Below, piece by piece: positions 35,329 to 45,063 of a stretch of DNA of 64,000 nucleotides (positions within the stretch are counted from its first letter, which is position 1; every line of letters starts with the position of its first letter). The translations under genes were made by a program, and so were the position numbers. Source of the DNA: Acidovorax_G lacteus (lineage in GTDB: Bacteria > Pseudomonadota > Gammaproteobacteria > Burkholderiales > Burkholderiaceae_C); contig NZ_BAABEX010000013.1 in assembly GCF_039540375.1 (NCBI RefSeq), forward strand, positions 186,001 through 250,000, read 5' to 3'. The notes beneath the pieces are model-generated. The model was not told the origin of the DNA. It searched no databases and saw only the letters and a program-made list of their open reading frames with translations.

Positions 35329-36264
35329 GTGAGCGAGAAGAAATACCGCCTGGTGACCCGCAGCGACTTTGACGGTCTGGTGTGCGCGGTGCTGCTCAAC
35401 GAGATGAATCTGATCGACGAGATCACGTTCGTGCATCCCAAGGACATGCAGGACGGCAAGGTGGCGATCACCTCGCGGGACATCACCACCAACCTGCCGT
35501 ATGTGCCGGGGGCGCATCTGGTGTTTGACCACCACGAGTCCGAGACCGTGCGCAACGCCGGCCGCCGCGACACCAACCACATCATCGAAGCCAAAGCCCC
35601 GTCGGCTGCGCGCGTGGTTTACAACTACTACGGCGGCAAGGCGGCGTTCCCGCGCATCACCGACGAGATGATGGCGGCGGTAGACCAGGCCGATTCGGCC
35701 CAGTATTCGCGCGAGGACATCCTCAACCCCCAGGGCTGGGTGCTGCTCAACTACATCATGGATTCGCGCACTGGCCTGGGCCGTTTCCGTGATTTCCGCA
35801 TCAGCAACTACGCGCTGATGATGGACCTGATCCAGTACTGCCGTGACCACACCATTGAGGAAATCCTGGCCCTGCCGGACGTGCAGGAGCGTGTGCGGCT
35901 CTACCACGAGCACGCGCCCAAGGCCAAGGAGCAGATCCTGCGCTGCGGCATCCAGATCGGCAAGCTGGTGGTGCTGGATCTGCGCGACGAAGAGACCATC
36001 TGGGCGACCAACCGCTTCATGATTTATGCGCTGTTCCCCGAGGCCAACATCTCCATCCATGTGATGTGGGGCCTGCAGAAGCAGAACACGGTGTTTGCCA
36101 CGGGCAAATCCATCCTCAACCGCACGAGCAACACCCATGTGGGCAACCTGATGCTCGAATTCGGCGGCGGCGGCCATGCGGCCGCAGGCACCTGCCAGCT
36201 GGCCAACGACAAGGCCGACCTGGTGCTGCAGACACTGGTCAACCGCATCACGCTCGACGGCTGA
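35329..36264 (+). CDS. DHH family phosphoesterase
   Basis: A 311-residue DHH/DHHA1-type enzyme. Metal motifs are SDFDG (residues 12-16), DHH at about 66-68 and DQADSAQY near 122; the substrate-binding GGGGHAAAGT is near residue 288. The family includes RecJ, NrnA oligoribonucleases and exopolyphosphatase-like hydrolases; the short form here is closest to the exopolyphosphatase-related group. The start is GTG at 35329, 6 nt after a perfect AAGGAG (35317-35322). A terminator follows at 36287. Confidence 0.85.
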   Translation: MSEKKYRLVTRSDFDGLVCAVLLNEMNLIDEITFVHPKDMQDGKVAITSRDITTNLPYVPGAHLVFDHHESETVRNAGRRDTNHIIEAKAPSAARVVYNYYGGKAAFPRITDEMMAAVDQADSAQYSREDILNPQGWVLLNYIMDSRTGLGRFRDFRISNYALMMDLIQYCRDHTIEEILALPDVQERVRLYHEHAPKAKEQILRCGIQIGKLVVLDLRDEETIWATNRFMIYALFPEANISIHVMWGLQKQNTVFATGKSILNRTSNTHVGNLMLEFGGGGHAAAGTCQLANDKADLVLQTLVNRITLDG

Positions 36265-36286
36265 CACGGCCTTGCCCCGTGCCTGA

Positions 36287-36315
36287 ACCGCGCCCGCTGG
36301 GCGCGGTTTCGCTTT
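36287..36315 (+). terminator. Rho-independent terminator after DHH gene
   Basis: Stem ACCGCGCCC (36287-36295) and GGGCGCGGT (36299-36307), 3-nt loop, followed by TTCGCTTT. It lies 22 bp after the DHH stop and directly before the htpG promoter. Confidence 0.8.
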
Positions 36316-36321
36316 GCAGCC

Positions 36322-36349
36322 CTTGAAACCCTTTGGCCCGCCCCCATGT
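36322..36349 (+). promoter_or_regulatory. Heat-shock (sigma-32, RpoH) promoter of htpG
   Basis: CTTGAAA at 36322-36328 and CCCATGT at 36343-36349 with a 14-bp spacer match the E. coli sigma-32 consensus exactly. The -10 element ends 70 bp before the htpG start, leaving a leader of about 60 nt. Confidence 0.88.
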
Positions 36350-36419
36350 GCGCGCCTGCCGGGGCCGCCGCGCCCCGACCGCCTGCGGGCACGCATCCAC
36401 ACATTGGGAGAACCCTCAC

Positions 36420-38369
36420 ATGAGCAAACAGACCCTGTCCTTTCAGGCCGAGGTGGCGCAGCTGCTCCACCTGGTCACGCATTCGCTGTATTCCAACCAG
36501 GAAATCTTCCTGCGCGAACTGGTCTCCAACGCCTCGGACGCCTGCGACAAGCTGCGCTTCGAAGCCATGGCCGACAGCGCGTTGTACGAAGACGCGCCCA
36601 ACCTCGAAGTGCGCCTGAGTGTGGACCCGGCCGCCAAGACGCTGACCATCACCGACAACGGCATCGGCATGAGCGCGCAGGAGGCCATCGACCACCTGGG
36701 CACGATTGCCAAGAGCGGCACCAAGGACTTCATGGGCAAACTCACGGGCGACCAGAAAGCAGACGCCCAGCTCATCGGCCAGTTCGGCGTGGGCTTTTAT
36801 TCGGGCTTCATCGTGGCCGACAAGATCACCGTCGAATCGCGCCGCGCGGGCCTGCCACCCGAGCAGGGCGTACGCTGGATCAGCGGCGGCACCGGTGAGT
36901 TCGAGGTGGAGGCCATCACCCGGGCCGCCCGCGGCACCAGCGTGATCCTGCACCTGCGCGAAGACGCGGCCGAGTACCTCAACGCCTGGAAGCTCAAGCA
37001 GGTGATTGCCAAGTACTCGGACCACATCAGCCTGCCCATCCTCATGGAAAAAGAGGAGTGGAAAGACAGCGACAAGGAAGGCGAGCCCGGCGCCATGGTC
37101 AAGACGGGCGAGTGGGAGACCGTCAACAAGGCCAGCGCGCTGTGGACGCGGCCCAAGAAGGACATCACCGAAGCGCAGTACCAGGACTTCTACAAGGCCA
37201 TCAGCCACGACTTCGAGAACCCGCTGACCTGGAGCCACAACCGCGTCGAGGGCAACACCGAATACACGCAGCTGCTGTACATCCCGGCCAAGGCACCGTT
37301 CGATCTGTGGAACCGCGACAAGAAGGCGGGCGTGAAGCTGTACGTCAAGCGCGTGTTCATCATGGACGACGCCGAAGCGCTGATGCCCACCTACCTGCGC
37401 TTTGTGAAGGGCGTGATCGACTCGGCCGACCTGCCGCTGAACGTGAGCCGCGAACTGCTGCAGGAAAGCCGCGACGTGCGCGCCATCCGCGAAGGCAGCA
37501 CCAAGCGCGTGCTCTCGATGCTGGAAGACCTGGCCAAGCACGACCAGCACACCACGGGCGAAGGCGCCGATGGCGTGACCGACGTGGTGAGCGAGGAAGA
37601 CAAGGCCAAGGAAGGCAAGTACACCCAGTTCTACGCCGAGTTCGGTGCCGTGCTCAAGGAAGGCCTGGGTGAAGACTTTGCCAACCGCGAACGCATTGCC
37701 AAGCTGCTGCGCTTTGCCAGCACCACCACCGACACCGTGAGCGTCGGCTTTGCCGATTACAAGGCGCGCATGAAGGAGGGCCAGGAGGCCATCTACTACA
37801 TCACCGCCGACACGCTGGCCGCCGCCAAGAAAAGCCCGCAGCTCGAAGTCTTCAAGAAGAAGGGTATCGAGGTGCTCTTGATGACCGACCGCGTGGACGA
37901 GTGGGCGCTGAACTACCTGCACGACTTCGACGGCACGCCGCTGCAAAGCGTGGCCAAGGGCGCGGTCGATCTGGGCAAGCTGCAGGACGAGGCCGAAAAG
38001 AAGGCGGCCGAGGAAGCCGCCGAGGCCTTCAAGCCCGTGCTGGCCCAGCTGAAGGAAGCGCTCAAGGACAAGGCGCAGGACGTGCGCGTGACCACGCGCC
38101 TCGTCGATTCGCCCGCCTGCCTGGTGGTGGAAGAGGGCGGCATGAGCAACCAGCTCGCGCGCCTGCTCAAGCAGGCCGGCCAGCAGGCCCCCGACACCAA
38201 ACCCGTGCTGGAGGTGAACGCCGAGCACGCGCTGGTGAAAAAGCTCGACGGCAGCGTGCATTTCCACGACCTGGCGCACATCCTGTTCGACCAGGCGCTG
38301 CTGGCCGAGGGTGGCCTGCCCGAGGACCCGGCCGCCTACGTGCGCCGCGTGAACGCGCTGCTCGTCTGA
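36420..38369 (+). CDS. htpG: Molecular chaperone HtpG (Hsp90)
   Basis: A 649-residue Hsp90. The N-terminal ATPase domain has [26 protein letters not shown] and [11 protein letters not shown]; the middle domain includes the catalytic-loop region [19 protein letters not shown], and the C-terminal dimerisation domain ends [11 protein letters not shown]. Length fits bacterial HtpG (about 625-650). It folds and protects client proteins in the cytoplasm. The ATG at 36420 starts [12 protein letters not shown], the conserved N-terminus. A sigma-32 promoter lies upstream. Confidence 0.98.
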   Translation: MSKQTLSFQAEVAQLLHLVTHSLYSNQEIFLRELVSNASDACDKLRFEAMADSALYEDAPNLEVRLSVDPAAKTLTITDNGIGMSAQEAIDHLGTIAKSGTKDFMGKLTGDQKADAQLIGQFGVGFYSGFIVADKITVESRRAGLPPEQGVRWISGGTGEFEVEAITRAARGTSVILHLREDAAEYLNAWKLKQVIAKYSDHISLPILMEKEEWKDSDKEGEPGAMVKTGEWETVNKASALWTRPKKDITEAQYQDFYKAISHDFENPLTWSHNRVEGNTEYTQLLYIPAKAPFDLWNRDKKAGVKLYVKRVFIMDDAEALMPTYLRFVKGVIDSADLPLNVSRELLQESRDVRAIREGSTKRVLSMLEDLAKHDQHTTGEGADGVTDVVSEEDKAKEGKYTQFYAEFGAVLKEGLGEDFANRERIAKLLRFASTTTDTVSVGFADYKARMKEGQEAIYYITADTLAAAKKSPQLEVFKKKGIEVLLMTDRVDEWALNYLHDFDGTPLQSVAKGAVDLGKLQDEAEKKAAEEAAEAFKPVLAQLKEALKDKAQDVRVTTRLVDSPACLVVEEGGMSNQLARLLKQAGQQAPDTKPVLEVNAEHALVKKLDGSVHFHDLAHILFDQALLAEGGLPEDPAAYVRRVNALLV

Positions 38370-38550
38370 GCGCCGCGGCCTGCGGTCGCTGGCACCCAGC
38401 CACGCGCGGCGATCCATCGCGGCGCACCGCTAGCCGGGCTGCAGACAGCGCGCTGGCCCGCTCTGGCGGCGCGCCGGACCCTACGAAGGCCCTGCCCGGT
38501 TGGGGCGGTGGCGCCATCCCCCGGATGCGGGAGTTGAGTGCCGAATCGGC

Positions 38551-38599
38551 TGCTCGTGCTTCAAAATCAAGCACGAGCAGCTATCAAAAATATAGCAAA
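38551..38599 (+). repeat. Dispersed 50-bp stem-loop repeat, copy 3
   Basis: Stem TGCTCGTGCTT with AAGCACGAGCA, then GCTAT-N7-ATAGCAAA. It lies in the 384-bp interval between htpG and the exosortase gene, same orientation as the other copies. The rest of that interval shows no gene. Confidence 0.87.
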
Positions 38600-38753
38600 A
38601 TGCTCGGGCGGCACCCGACCGTGGCAGGGGCGAGCCCCCAGCGCGCCCGGGCCCATGCCAGACAAGGCTGGACCACCTCGGCTGCGTGCCGATAATCGCG
38701 GCTTCGGCGGCGCCCGGTGCGCGCGGCCATCTTTCGCGGGGCTTGGGGCCTTC

Positions 38754-39302
38754 ATGCTGCGTTTCTTCATCACCTTCATCGCGCTGCAGCTCACGCTGTT
38801 CGGCCTGAACATGCTCAACTGGGTGCAGCAGCACATCGTGCTGCCCTGGACGGCGCTGCTCGCACGCATGTGCGTGGAACTGGTCACGCTGTTCGACAAA
38901 ACCGCCGCCGCCTCGGGCAAGGTGCTGTGGAACACCCAGACCGGCTTTGGCGTGTCCATCGAGCCCGGCTGCAACGGCATCGAGGCCTGCATCGTGCTGT
39001 TCGCGGCGGTGATGGCCTTTCCCGCCACCTGGCGGCACAAACTCGTGGGCCTGGTGGTGGGCTTTGTGGCCGTGCAGGCGCTCAACATCGTGCGTGTGAT
39101 CAGCCTGTTCTACCTGGGGCAGTGGAGCACGCCCGTGTTCAATTTCGCGCACGAGTACCTGTGGCAGGCGCTGATCATGCTGGACGTGCTCATTGTCTGG
39201 CTGCTGTGGGTGCGGGCGGGCAACAAGGGCGGTGCCGACGCCGACGGCACGCCGCCGAATGCTCCGCCGCCGACCACGCCGGGCACCCCGGCCCTGGCCT
39301 GA
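38754..39302 (+). CDS. xrtH: Exosortase H (XrtH)
   Basis: A 182-residue integral membrane cysteine transpeptidase-like protein of the exosortase family. The catalytic triad is visible as Cys73 in EPGCNGIEA, Arg114 in NIVRVISLF and His133 in FAHEYLWQ, embedded in about five membrane segments. Its small size and the adjacent partner protein match XrtH, which is thought to process IPTLxxWG-CTERM proteins for surface anchoring or release. The ATG at 38754 starts at the first membrane segment. No target protein lies in the window. A Pro-rich tail of about 20 residues ends the protein. Confidence 0.88.
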   Translation: MLRFFITFIALQLTLFGLNMLNWVQQHIVLPWTALLARMCVELVTLFDKTAAASGKVLWNTQTGFGVSIEPGCNGIEACIVLFAAVMAFPATWRHKLVGLVVGFVAVQALNIVRVISLFYLGQWSTPVFNFAHEYLWQALIMLDVLIVWLLWVRAGNKGGADADGTPPNAPPPTTPGTPALA

Positions 39303-39311
39303 GGCCGCAGC

Positions 39312-39941
39312 ATGGCGCGCTGGCATCTGCCCCCCATCGCCCGTTTCATGGCTGCTGCCGTGGCCTGGCTGATCGCGCTCACAGTGGTCTGGAGCCAGGT
39401 CTCGGCCTGGACGTCCTACCCCGTGGCCTGGCTCACGCACGTGGCGCTGGAGCAGGGTGCGCCCATGTGGGTGCGCAAGGTGCATGTGCGCCCCGGCGTG
39501 ATCGAGGCCGAAACCACCATCGAAATTGCCGTGCCCCAGGCGGGCGGGCGCAAGGCCGAGTTCTCGGTGGAGGCCAGCCCCGCCCGCTATGCCTACGGGC
39601 TGCCGATTCTGCTGGCGCTGCTGCTGGCCGCAGGCTGGCGGCGGCGCGGGCTGTGGCAGCGCGCGCTGGCCGGTTACGTGCTGCTGTGGCCCACCCAGGC
39701 GCTGAGCACGGTGATGTTCCTGCTCATGCAGATGATTTCGACAGCGCAGTTCAATCTGCGCACCCTGCGCGCCGACATGTGGCAGCTCGAAGCCATCATC
39801 TACGGCTACCAGGCCGGCGCCCTGGTGCTGCCCACGCTGGTACCGGTGATGCTGTGGCTGTGGCTTGACCGCGCCTACGTGGCCGAAGTGCTGGTGCCGG
39901 GTTTCCGCCGTTTTGCGGGGCAGTCGGCCGTGCCGCGCTGA
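39312..39941 (+). CDS. Exosortase H-associated membrane protein
   Basis: A 209-residue protein with an N-terminal membrane segment (residues 10-30), a short periplasmic domain with VRKVHVRPGVIEAETTIEI, and three further membrane segments from residue 95. It begins 9 bp after xrtH, the fixed partner position of the exosortase H-associated family. Its role in sorting is unknown; co-occurrence suggests it works with XrtH in the inner membrane. Confidence 0.83.
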   Translation: MARWHLPPIARFMAAAVAWLIALTVVWSQVSAWTSYPVAWLTHVALEQGAPMWVRKVHVRPGVIEAETTIEIAVPQAGGRKAEFSVEASPARYAYGLPILLALLLAAGWRRRGLWQRALAGYVLLWPTQALSTVMFLLMQMISTAQFNLRTLRADMWQLEAIIYGYQAGALVLPTLVPVMLWLWLDRAYVAEVLVPGFRRFAGQSAVPR

Positions 39942-39972
39942 ACGCGCGGCCTGCGCTGGCGTTGCGCTGCTT

Positions 39973-41025
39973 TCAGGCCGCCAGCGGTGCCTCCGACATG
40001 GCTTCGATCTGCTCGTGCAGCATGTCCACCTGGCCGCGCCAGTAGTCACTGTTGCCAAACCACGGGAACGCCTGCGGAAAGATCGGGTCTTCCCAGCGCC
40101 GCGCAAGCCACGCGCTGTAGTGGATGAGCCGCAGCGTGCGCAGCGGCTCGATCAGCCCCAGCTCGCGCCGGTCGAACGCGCGGAACTGCTCGTAGCCATC
40201 CAGCAGCACGGCCAGTTGCTGCGTGCGTTGGGCGCGCTCGCCCGACAGCAGCATCCACAGGTCTTGCACCGCCGGGCCGCTGCGCGCGTCGTCCAGGTCC
40301 ACAAAGTGCGGGCCACCGTCCGGGCGGTCCACGGGGGTCCAGAGGATGTTGCCCGGATGGCAGTCGCCGTGCAGGCGCAGGGTGTGCGCGTCGGCCAGCA
40401 CCGGGCGCAGGCTGCCGTCGGCCAGAGCCAGGCCGCGGTCGGCCATGGTGGCCAGGGCCTGCTCGCAGGCGTCGCGCCAGGCGCGCTGCACGTCCAGCGG
40501 GATCATGTGGTGGCCCAGCAGCCAGTCGCGCGACGCCTCGCCAAACTGGGCCACCGACAGCGCAGGCCGGTGTACAAAAGGCTGCGCTGCGCCCACGGTG
40601 TGGATGCGCGCCAGGTAGCGGCCCACCCATTCGAGCACTTCGTCGTCGTCCAGCTCGGGCGCGCGTCCGCCACGCCAGGGGCTCACGGCAAACCGAAAGC
40701 CGCCATGCTCGGCCAGGGTGCTGCCGCCTTCGAGCACCCGCGGCGCCACCACGGGGACTTCGGCCGCAGCCAGCTCCTGCGCAAACGCATGCTCTTCGAG
40801 GATCTCGTCGGGGCTCCAGCGCCCGGGCCGGTAGAACTTGGCCACCACGCGCTGGCCGTCTTCCAGCGCCACCTGGTACACGCGGTTTTCGTACGAAGGC
40901 AAGGCCAGCAGCCGGCCGTCACCATACAGGCCCACCTGGGCCAGTGCATCCAGCACCAGGTCGGGTGTGAGGCTGGCGTAAGGGTGGCTGGAGGGCTCAG
41001 AGGGCGGTGCGGGCAGGAGGCTCAT
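39973..41025 (-). CDS. srkA: SrkA/YihE-type serine/threonine protein kinase
   Basis: A 350-residue kinase-fold protein of the APH/ChoK group. The N-lobe has SYENRVYQVALEDG and VVAKFYRPGRWS (ATP lysine), the catalytic loop is LRLHGDCHPGNILW and the metal site is HFVDLDDARSGP. Length and motifs match E. coli SrkA (YihE), a stress-response kinase opposing MazEF-dependent death. The ATG ending at 41025 starts MSLLPAPPSEP. It is last in a minus-strand group with DUF2855, a kinase-USP gene and a phosphatase. Confidence 0.9.
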   Translation of the reverse strand: MSLLPAPPSEPSSHPYASLTPDLVLDALAQVGLYGDGRLLALPSYENRVYQVALEDGQRVVAKFYRPGRWSPDEILEEHAFAQELAAAEVPVVAPRVLEGGSTLAEHGGFRFAVSPWRGGRAPELDDDEVLEWVGRYLARIHTVGAAQPFVHRPALSVAQFGEASRDWLLGHHMIPLDVQRAWRDACEQALATMADRGLALADGSLRPVLADAHTLRLHGDCHPGNILWTPVDRPDGGPHFVDLDDARSGPAVQDLWMLLSGERAQRTQQLAVLLDGYEQFRAFDRRELGLIEPLRTLRLIHYSAWLARRWEDPIFPQAFPWFGNSDYWRGQVDMLHEQIEAMSEAPLAA

Positions 41026-41086
41026 GCGTTGATTGTCGCTGCCCGCCTCGCAGCGCTTGCCAGGTCGCCCCGGCTGGCTGCTGGGC

Positions 41087-42181
41087 TCAGCCCTGCAGCG
41101 TGGCCATGTGGCCCAGGGCTGGGTCGCCTCCGCCCTGGCGCAGCGCATCGAACAGCGCCTGCGTGGCGGCCGGGCCGCGGTGGTGCTGCACCTGCACCCA
41201 GGGCGTGGGCGGTGCCTGCACGGCGCCCAGCAGCTGCTGCCAAGACGCCACCAGCCGCGCATTCAGGCCCGCAGCGCCCCAGTCGGCATTGCGCTTCTTG
41301 ACCTGCGCCGGGGCAAAGAACATCACCGGCCGCGGGCCAGGCAACTGGCCCGCGCCACCCAGGTCGTGCACGTGGCTCGCGCCCACCGCGCAGCTGTAAC
41401 GCAGACCGCTCACATGCGCGTGTACGCGCTGGCGCAGGGCCACGCTGCCCGCAAAGTCGATGTACACGCTGGGCGTGTCGGGTGTGAGCGATTCCAGCGC
41501 GTCGTAGGCCACCACGCGGTGGTAACAGCCCAGCCGTTCGCAAAACGCCTGGTTGGACGCGGAGGTCAGGCCCACCACTTCCAGCCCGGTGCGGCGCGAC
41601 AGCTCCAGCGCCGTGCCCCAGGCCGTCTTGCTCGATGCGCTGGACAGCAGCATGCGCGTGGCGCCGAAGTGCTGGTTGTCGTCCAGAAAGTCGTCGATCA
41701 GCCACGAGGTGATGTACAGCGGGCGCAGCAGCGCCTGCAGGTCTTCGGTGTCCGGTTGATAGAACGGGTCGGACGCGGCGCGCAGGTACTGGTTGTAGAC
41801 CGGGTGCAGGCCCGCGCGGTGGGCCGCTCCGTCGGCAAAACCTGCTGCGCTGACCCGTGCCGGGGTCAACACCACCTCGGTGGCCATGGGCCAGTAGCCG
41901 TAGAGGCGCTCGCCCACCGGGAGGCCCTCGTGCGCCGATTCGACCACCGTGCCAAAGCCCCAGACCGGCACGATGCCCCAGCCGTCTTCACCACTCGGGA
42001 AGAACTGCCAGTACTGCAGCATGCCGCCCATGGCCGCGTAGGTGATGTTGTTGGCGGTGAGGGCGAAGGCATCCACGCGCACGCGGATGTCGCCTGCACC
42101 CACGGGGGCAGCGGGGCTTTGGCGCAGGCGGGTCTGTGCCAGGTCGTCCTGGCGCACGAGCAGGGTGGTGATGGTTGTCAT
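41087..42181 (-). CDS. DUF2855 family protein
   Basis: A 364-residue protein of DUF2855, distantly like medium-chain dehydrogenase/quinone reductases. FALTANNITYAAMGGMLQYWQFFP near residue 40 resembles the N-terminal fold, and MLLSSASSKTAWGTALELSRR near 180 resembles the start of a Rossmann domain, though a clear GxGxxG is absent. Many homologues are co-annotated near lipid or stress genes; no activity is established to my knowledge. It lies 61 bp upstream of srkA and 89 bp downstream of the kinase-USP gene. Confidence 0.82.
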   Translation of the reverse strand: MTTITTLLVRQDDLAQTRLRQSPAAPVGAGDIRVRVDAFALTANNITYAAMGGMLQYWQFFPSGEDGWGIVPVWGFGTVVESAHEGLPVGERLYGYWPMATEVVLTPARVSAAGFADGAAHRAGLHPVYNQYLRAASDPFYQPDTEDLQALLRPLYITSWLIDDFLDDNQHFGATRMLLSSASSKTAWGTALELSRRTGLEVVGLTSASNQAFCERLGCYHRVVAYDALESLTPDTPSVYIDFAGSVALRQRVHAHVSGLRYSCAVGASHVHDLGGAGQLPGPRPVMFFAPAQVKKRNADWGAAGLNARLVASWQQLLGAVQAPPTPWVQVQHHRGPAATQALFDALRQGGGDPALGHMATLQG

Positions 42182-42270
42182 GAGCGCGAAGTTAGGGCCA
42201 ATGCGCGCCGCGCTCAACCACCGGCTGCCGCCTGCGTGACAGCCGTGCGCAGCCACGCACACGGGGGCGC

Positions 42271-43708
42271 TCAGTGCTCCGACATGTCGGCCAGGCGGGC
42301 AAAGGGCAGGGCCTGCTTGACGAGGATGACGGTGCACGGCGCGTCGCGGGCCACGCGCATGGGCACGGTGGCCACGAATCGCTGCATCTGCAGGCCGTGG
42401 GTGGCCGCGCCCAGGATCATCATGCTCACGCGATTGCCTTCGGCATAGCGCACCAGCGCCTGGGCCACGTCGGACGATTCCAGCACATGAAAGCTCACAT
42501 GGTGTCCCGCCAGGTCGAGCGGCTGCACCCACTGCTGCAGGCGCGCCAGATGCTGGCGGTGCACCGTGGTTTCGCTGCGCGCACTGTCGGTGCTGCTGGT
42601 GGCCGAGGGCGAGATCACCGTCACGCACGCCAGCCGCGCGCCCGGGCGAATGCCCAGCGAGCGCGCCACCGCCTGGCGCAGCGAATACAGCGTGGCATCG
42701 CTCACATCGGCGTGCGGCACGGCCACCATCACGATGGGGGTGTCCTCGGCCTGCTCGCTGGGCAGTGGGCTCGGCTGGTACTGCATGCCCGCCGCCTTGA
42801 CCCAGCGGCGCAGGTGGTTGCCCACCGACGGACCTTGCAGGCGCTCGGCGCGCTCGCTGAGCGCGACCTGCTCGGGATGGGCCAGGTCAAACGCCAGGTG
42901 CGCGGCCGAGGGGTAGCGCTGCGCGGCCTCGGGCTCCAGGCAGCGCAGGATCACCTCTTGCAACCAGCCCGGCACCTCGGGGTTGTGCCGCCGCGGCGGG
43001 GTGGGGGCCATCCACAGCCGCTGGCGCAGTCCGCCCGCCGTGGCCGGAGCGCCAAAGGGCAGCTCGCCCGTGACCAGTTCGTAGAGCATCACGCCGATGG
43101 CAAACACATCGCTGCGCGGGTCGCCGCGCACGCCCACCACCTGCTCGGGTGCGATCCAGGCCGGCGAGCCCACTGCCTTGCGCATTTCTTCGGCCAGCAG
43201 GTCGGGCTGGTGCGCGTGGCACGACAGCCCGAAGTCCAGCAGCACGGCCCGGTCGTCGTCGCGCAGCAGCACGTTGGCCGGTTTGAGGTCGAGGTGGCAG
43301 ACGTTCTGCTGGTGCAGGCTGTGGGCCGCATGGGCCATGGCCACACCCAGGCGTGCGGCCTGCTCGGCGGTGGCGCGGCCGTGTTCCTGCATCCACTGGT
43401 CGAGTGTGTAGCCCGGCACATATTCCATCACCAGGTAGGGCAGGCGCTCCAGGTCGCCCGCGGCAATGAAGCGGGGCACATGGGGGCCTGTGAGCATCGG
43501 CAGGATCTGCAGTTCCACCTCGAAGCTCACGATGTTCTCGGCGCCATCGCCCGCGGTCATGCGCGGGATCTTCATGGCCATGGCAAAGCCCGGGCTTTCG
43601 CGGCCGTCGGCGTATTCCACCCGGTAGATGTGGGCCATGCCGCCGGCATGGATGCATTCGGCTATGGCAAAGCCGTCGACCACGGTGCCTTTGGTCCAGC
43701 AGTTTCAT
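42271..43708 (-). CDS. Ser/Thr protein kinase fused to universal stress protein domain (apparent 1-nt frameshift near start)
   Basis: The continuous frame (42271-43683) encodes 470 residues. A Hanks kinase at about 5-270 has IHAGGMAHIYRV, AMKIPR, HLDLKPANVLL, LLDFGLS and WIAPEQ; a USP domain at about 310-470 ends with MMILGAATHG and RDAPCTVILVK. No ATG opens this frame; it would start at a GTG (43683). A strongly placed ATG at 43708, with GGAGAGGGG upstream and overlapping the phosphatase stop (ATGA), reads MKLLDQR and then goes out of frame. Deleting one A in the AAA run (43690-43693 region) would join them. It is probably a sequencing error, or an inactivating mutation. Confidence 0.85.
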
Positions 43709-44475
43709 CGTCCCCTCTCCAGGCGTAGTGCAAATTCTTCGGGCATCGCGCCGCTGGTGCGAATGGCCTGCGCTGCCGCATCCACGGCATAAGGCGTGCG
43801 CTCGAAGCGCAGCGTGGCGCGCTCGGTGTCCAGCAGCGCCCACATGGCGCGGGCATCGCCATCGCGCGGCTGGCCCACCGAGCCAATGGTCGCCACCCAG
43901 CGGCGGTGGCGCGGTATCGGGATCGGTACGCCGGGCGTTGGTGCAAAGCGCATGAGTCCGCCACTGGCGCCGCGGTAGTACAGCGCCTGGTGGTGCACAT
44001 GGCCGCAGGCCACGAGGTGCAGGTCGGGCTGGTCGCGCAGGGCGGCGTCCAGGCAGCGCGTGGCCGCAGCTTCGTCTTCTACGTAGCGCCAGCGCTCGGG
44101 CTGGTCGGCGCTCGCATGCACCAGCAGCGTCGGGCCGATGCGGGCCGTCAACGGCAGCGCCGCCAGAAACGTGCGCTGCGCGTTGTCGAGCTGGCTGCGC
44201 GTCCATGCCGCGCCCTGCGCTCCCATGCTCTGGGCGGCGGTATCGCCCGGTGCGGGCGGGTGCAGCGCCATGGCATCGTGGTTGCCTTGCAGCACCCATC
44301 CACCCTCGGCCTGCACCGCGCGGGCCCGGTCCACCACATAGGCCGGGTCCCCGCCATATCCCACCAGGTCGCCCAGCACCGCCAGACGCTCGGCGCCCAG
44401 CGCCCCCGCCTGCAGCACGCAGGCGTCCCAGGCCTGCCGGTTGGCATGGATGTCCGACAGCAGCGCGATCCTCAT
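43705..44475 (-). CDS. Metallophosphoesterase (calcineurin-like)
   Basis: A 256-residue binuclear metallophosphatase. Ligand motifs appear in order: LLSDIHANRQAW (residues 5-16), LGDLVGYGGDP (about 40), GNHDAM (about 68) and ACGHVHHQALY (about 160). GGAGGAG precedes the ATG ending at 44475. Its stop overlaps the ATG of the downstream Ser/Thr kinase, so this is a coupled phosphatase-kinase pair and a phosphoprotein substrate is plausible, though nucleotide substrates are also common in the family. An FNR-type box is upstream. Confidence 0.87.
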   Translation of the reverse strand: MRIALLSDIHANRQAWDACVLQAGALGAERLAVLGDLVGYGGDPAYVVDRARAVQAEGGWVLQGNHDAMALHPPAPGDTAAQSMGAQGAAWTRSQLDNAQRTFLAALPLTARIGPTLLVHASADQPERWRYVEDEAAATRCLDAALRDQPDLHLVACGHVHHQALYYRGASGGLMRFAPTPGVPIPIPRHRRWVATIGSVGQPRDGDARAMWALLDTERATLRFERTPYAVDAAAQAIRTSGAMPEEFALRLERGR

Positions 44476-45063
44476 GGCATGTCTCCTCCCGGGCTCTGGT
44501 GCCCGGTGTGTCGGCGCGGAGGGCCGCGTGCCCTGCGCCGTATCGGCTCCATGATCCCAGCCCAAACTGAGCGCAGGCTTGCAAGGCGGCATGCGCTGCA
44601 GCGCCATTGTGGAAGGTGCCTGCATGGGGCCCAAGGGCGGTCTGTTCAACCCTTGATCTGCATCAGCTGAGGCCCAGGGGTGCGCACCGCGGGCATGGGC
44701 TGGTGCGTGTTGGTGAGGGCTGCGCAGTGCCCACAGGGGGCGGCAGCGCCCGGCATTGGGTGGACCCGTGCGCAGTGGAGGCCCGACGCCGCCGCGCTAG
44801 CGAGCCAGAGAGACAACAGCTTGGAACGGGCCCAGGCGGCGTGCGGTGTCGATGGAATGTGAGGCTGTGGGAGCCGTGACCGGTGCGCGACGCAGGTGCC
44901 TGCGGATATGGCGTGGCCCAGAAGATCGCCGGTGCTGCAGCGGGGGGGGTAGATGCGCGCCGCAGGGTGTGCGCGGCGATCCGCAGCAGCCCATGGGCAG
45001 GGGCTGCCGTGGGCTGCGCCCGGGCTCCTGCAGCGGAGCCGTCGGGCGACAGGGCCAGGGCGT
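44476..45063. other. Long intergenic region without recognised gene
   Basis: A 588-bp interval between the phosphatase start and the end of ohr. It holds the FNR-type box at 44653-44666 and GC-rich small hairpins (for example arms GGCTCC and GGAGCC near 45022). Short open frames on both strands have no family likeness or ribosome site, so I call no gene. Confidence 0.6.
44653..44666. promoter_or_regulatory. FNR/ANR-type box upstream of phosphatase-kinase operon
   Basis: TTGATCTGCATCAG matches the TTGAT-N4-ATCAA consensus at 9 of 10 positions. It lies 178 bp before the phosphatase start on the minus strand. Boxes of this form commonly control universal stress protein genes under low oxygen, and the operon encodes a USP domain. 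Regulation is inferred. Confidence 0.65.

Noticed and set aside
36024..38417. A 797-codon open frame antisense to htpG
   Set aside because: HtpG is certain on the other strand; the frame has no family likeness or ribosome site.
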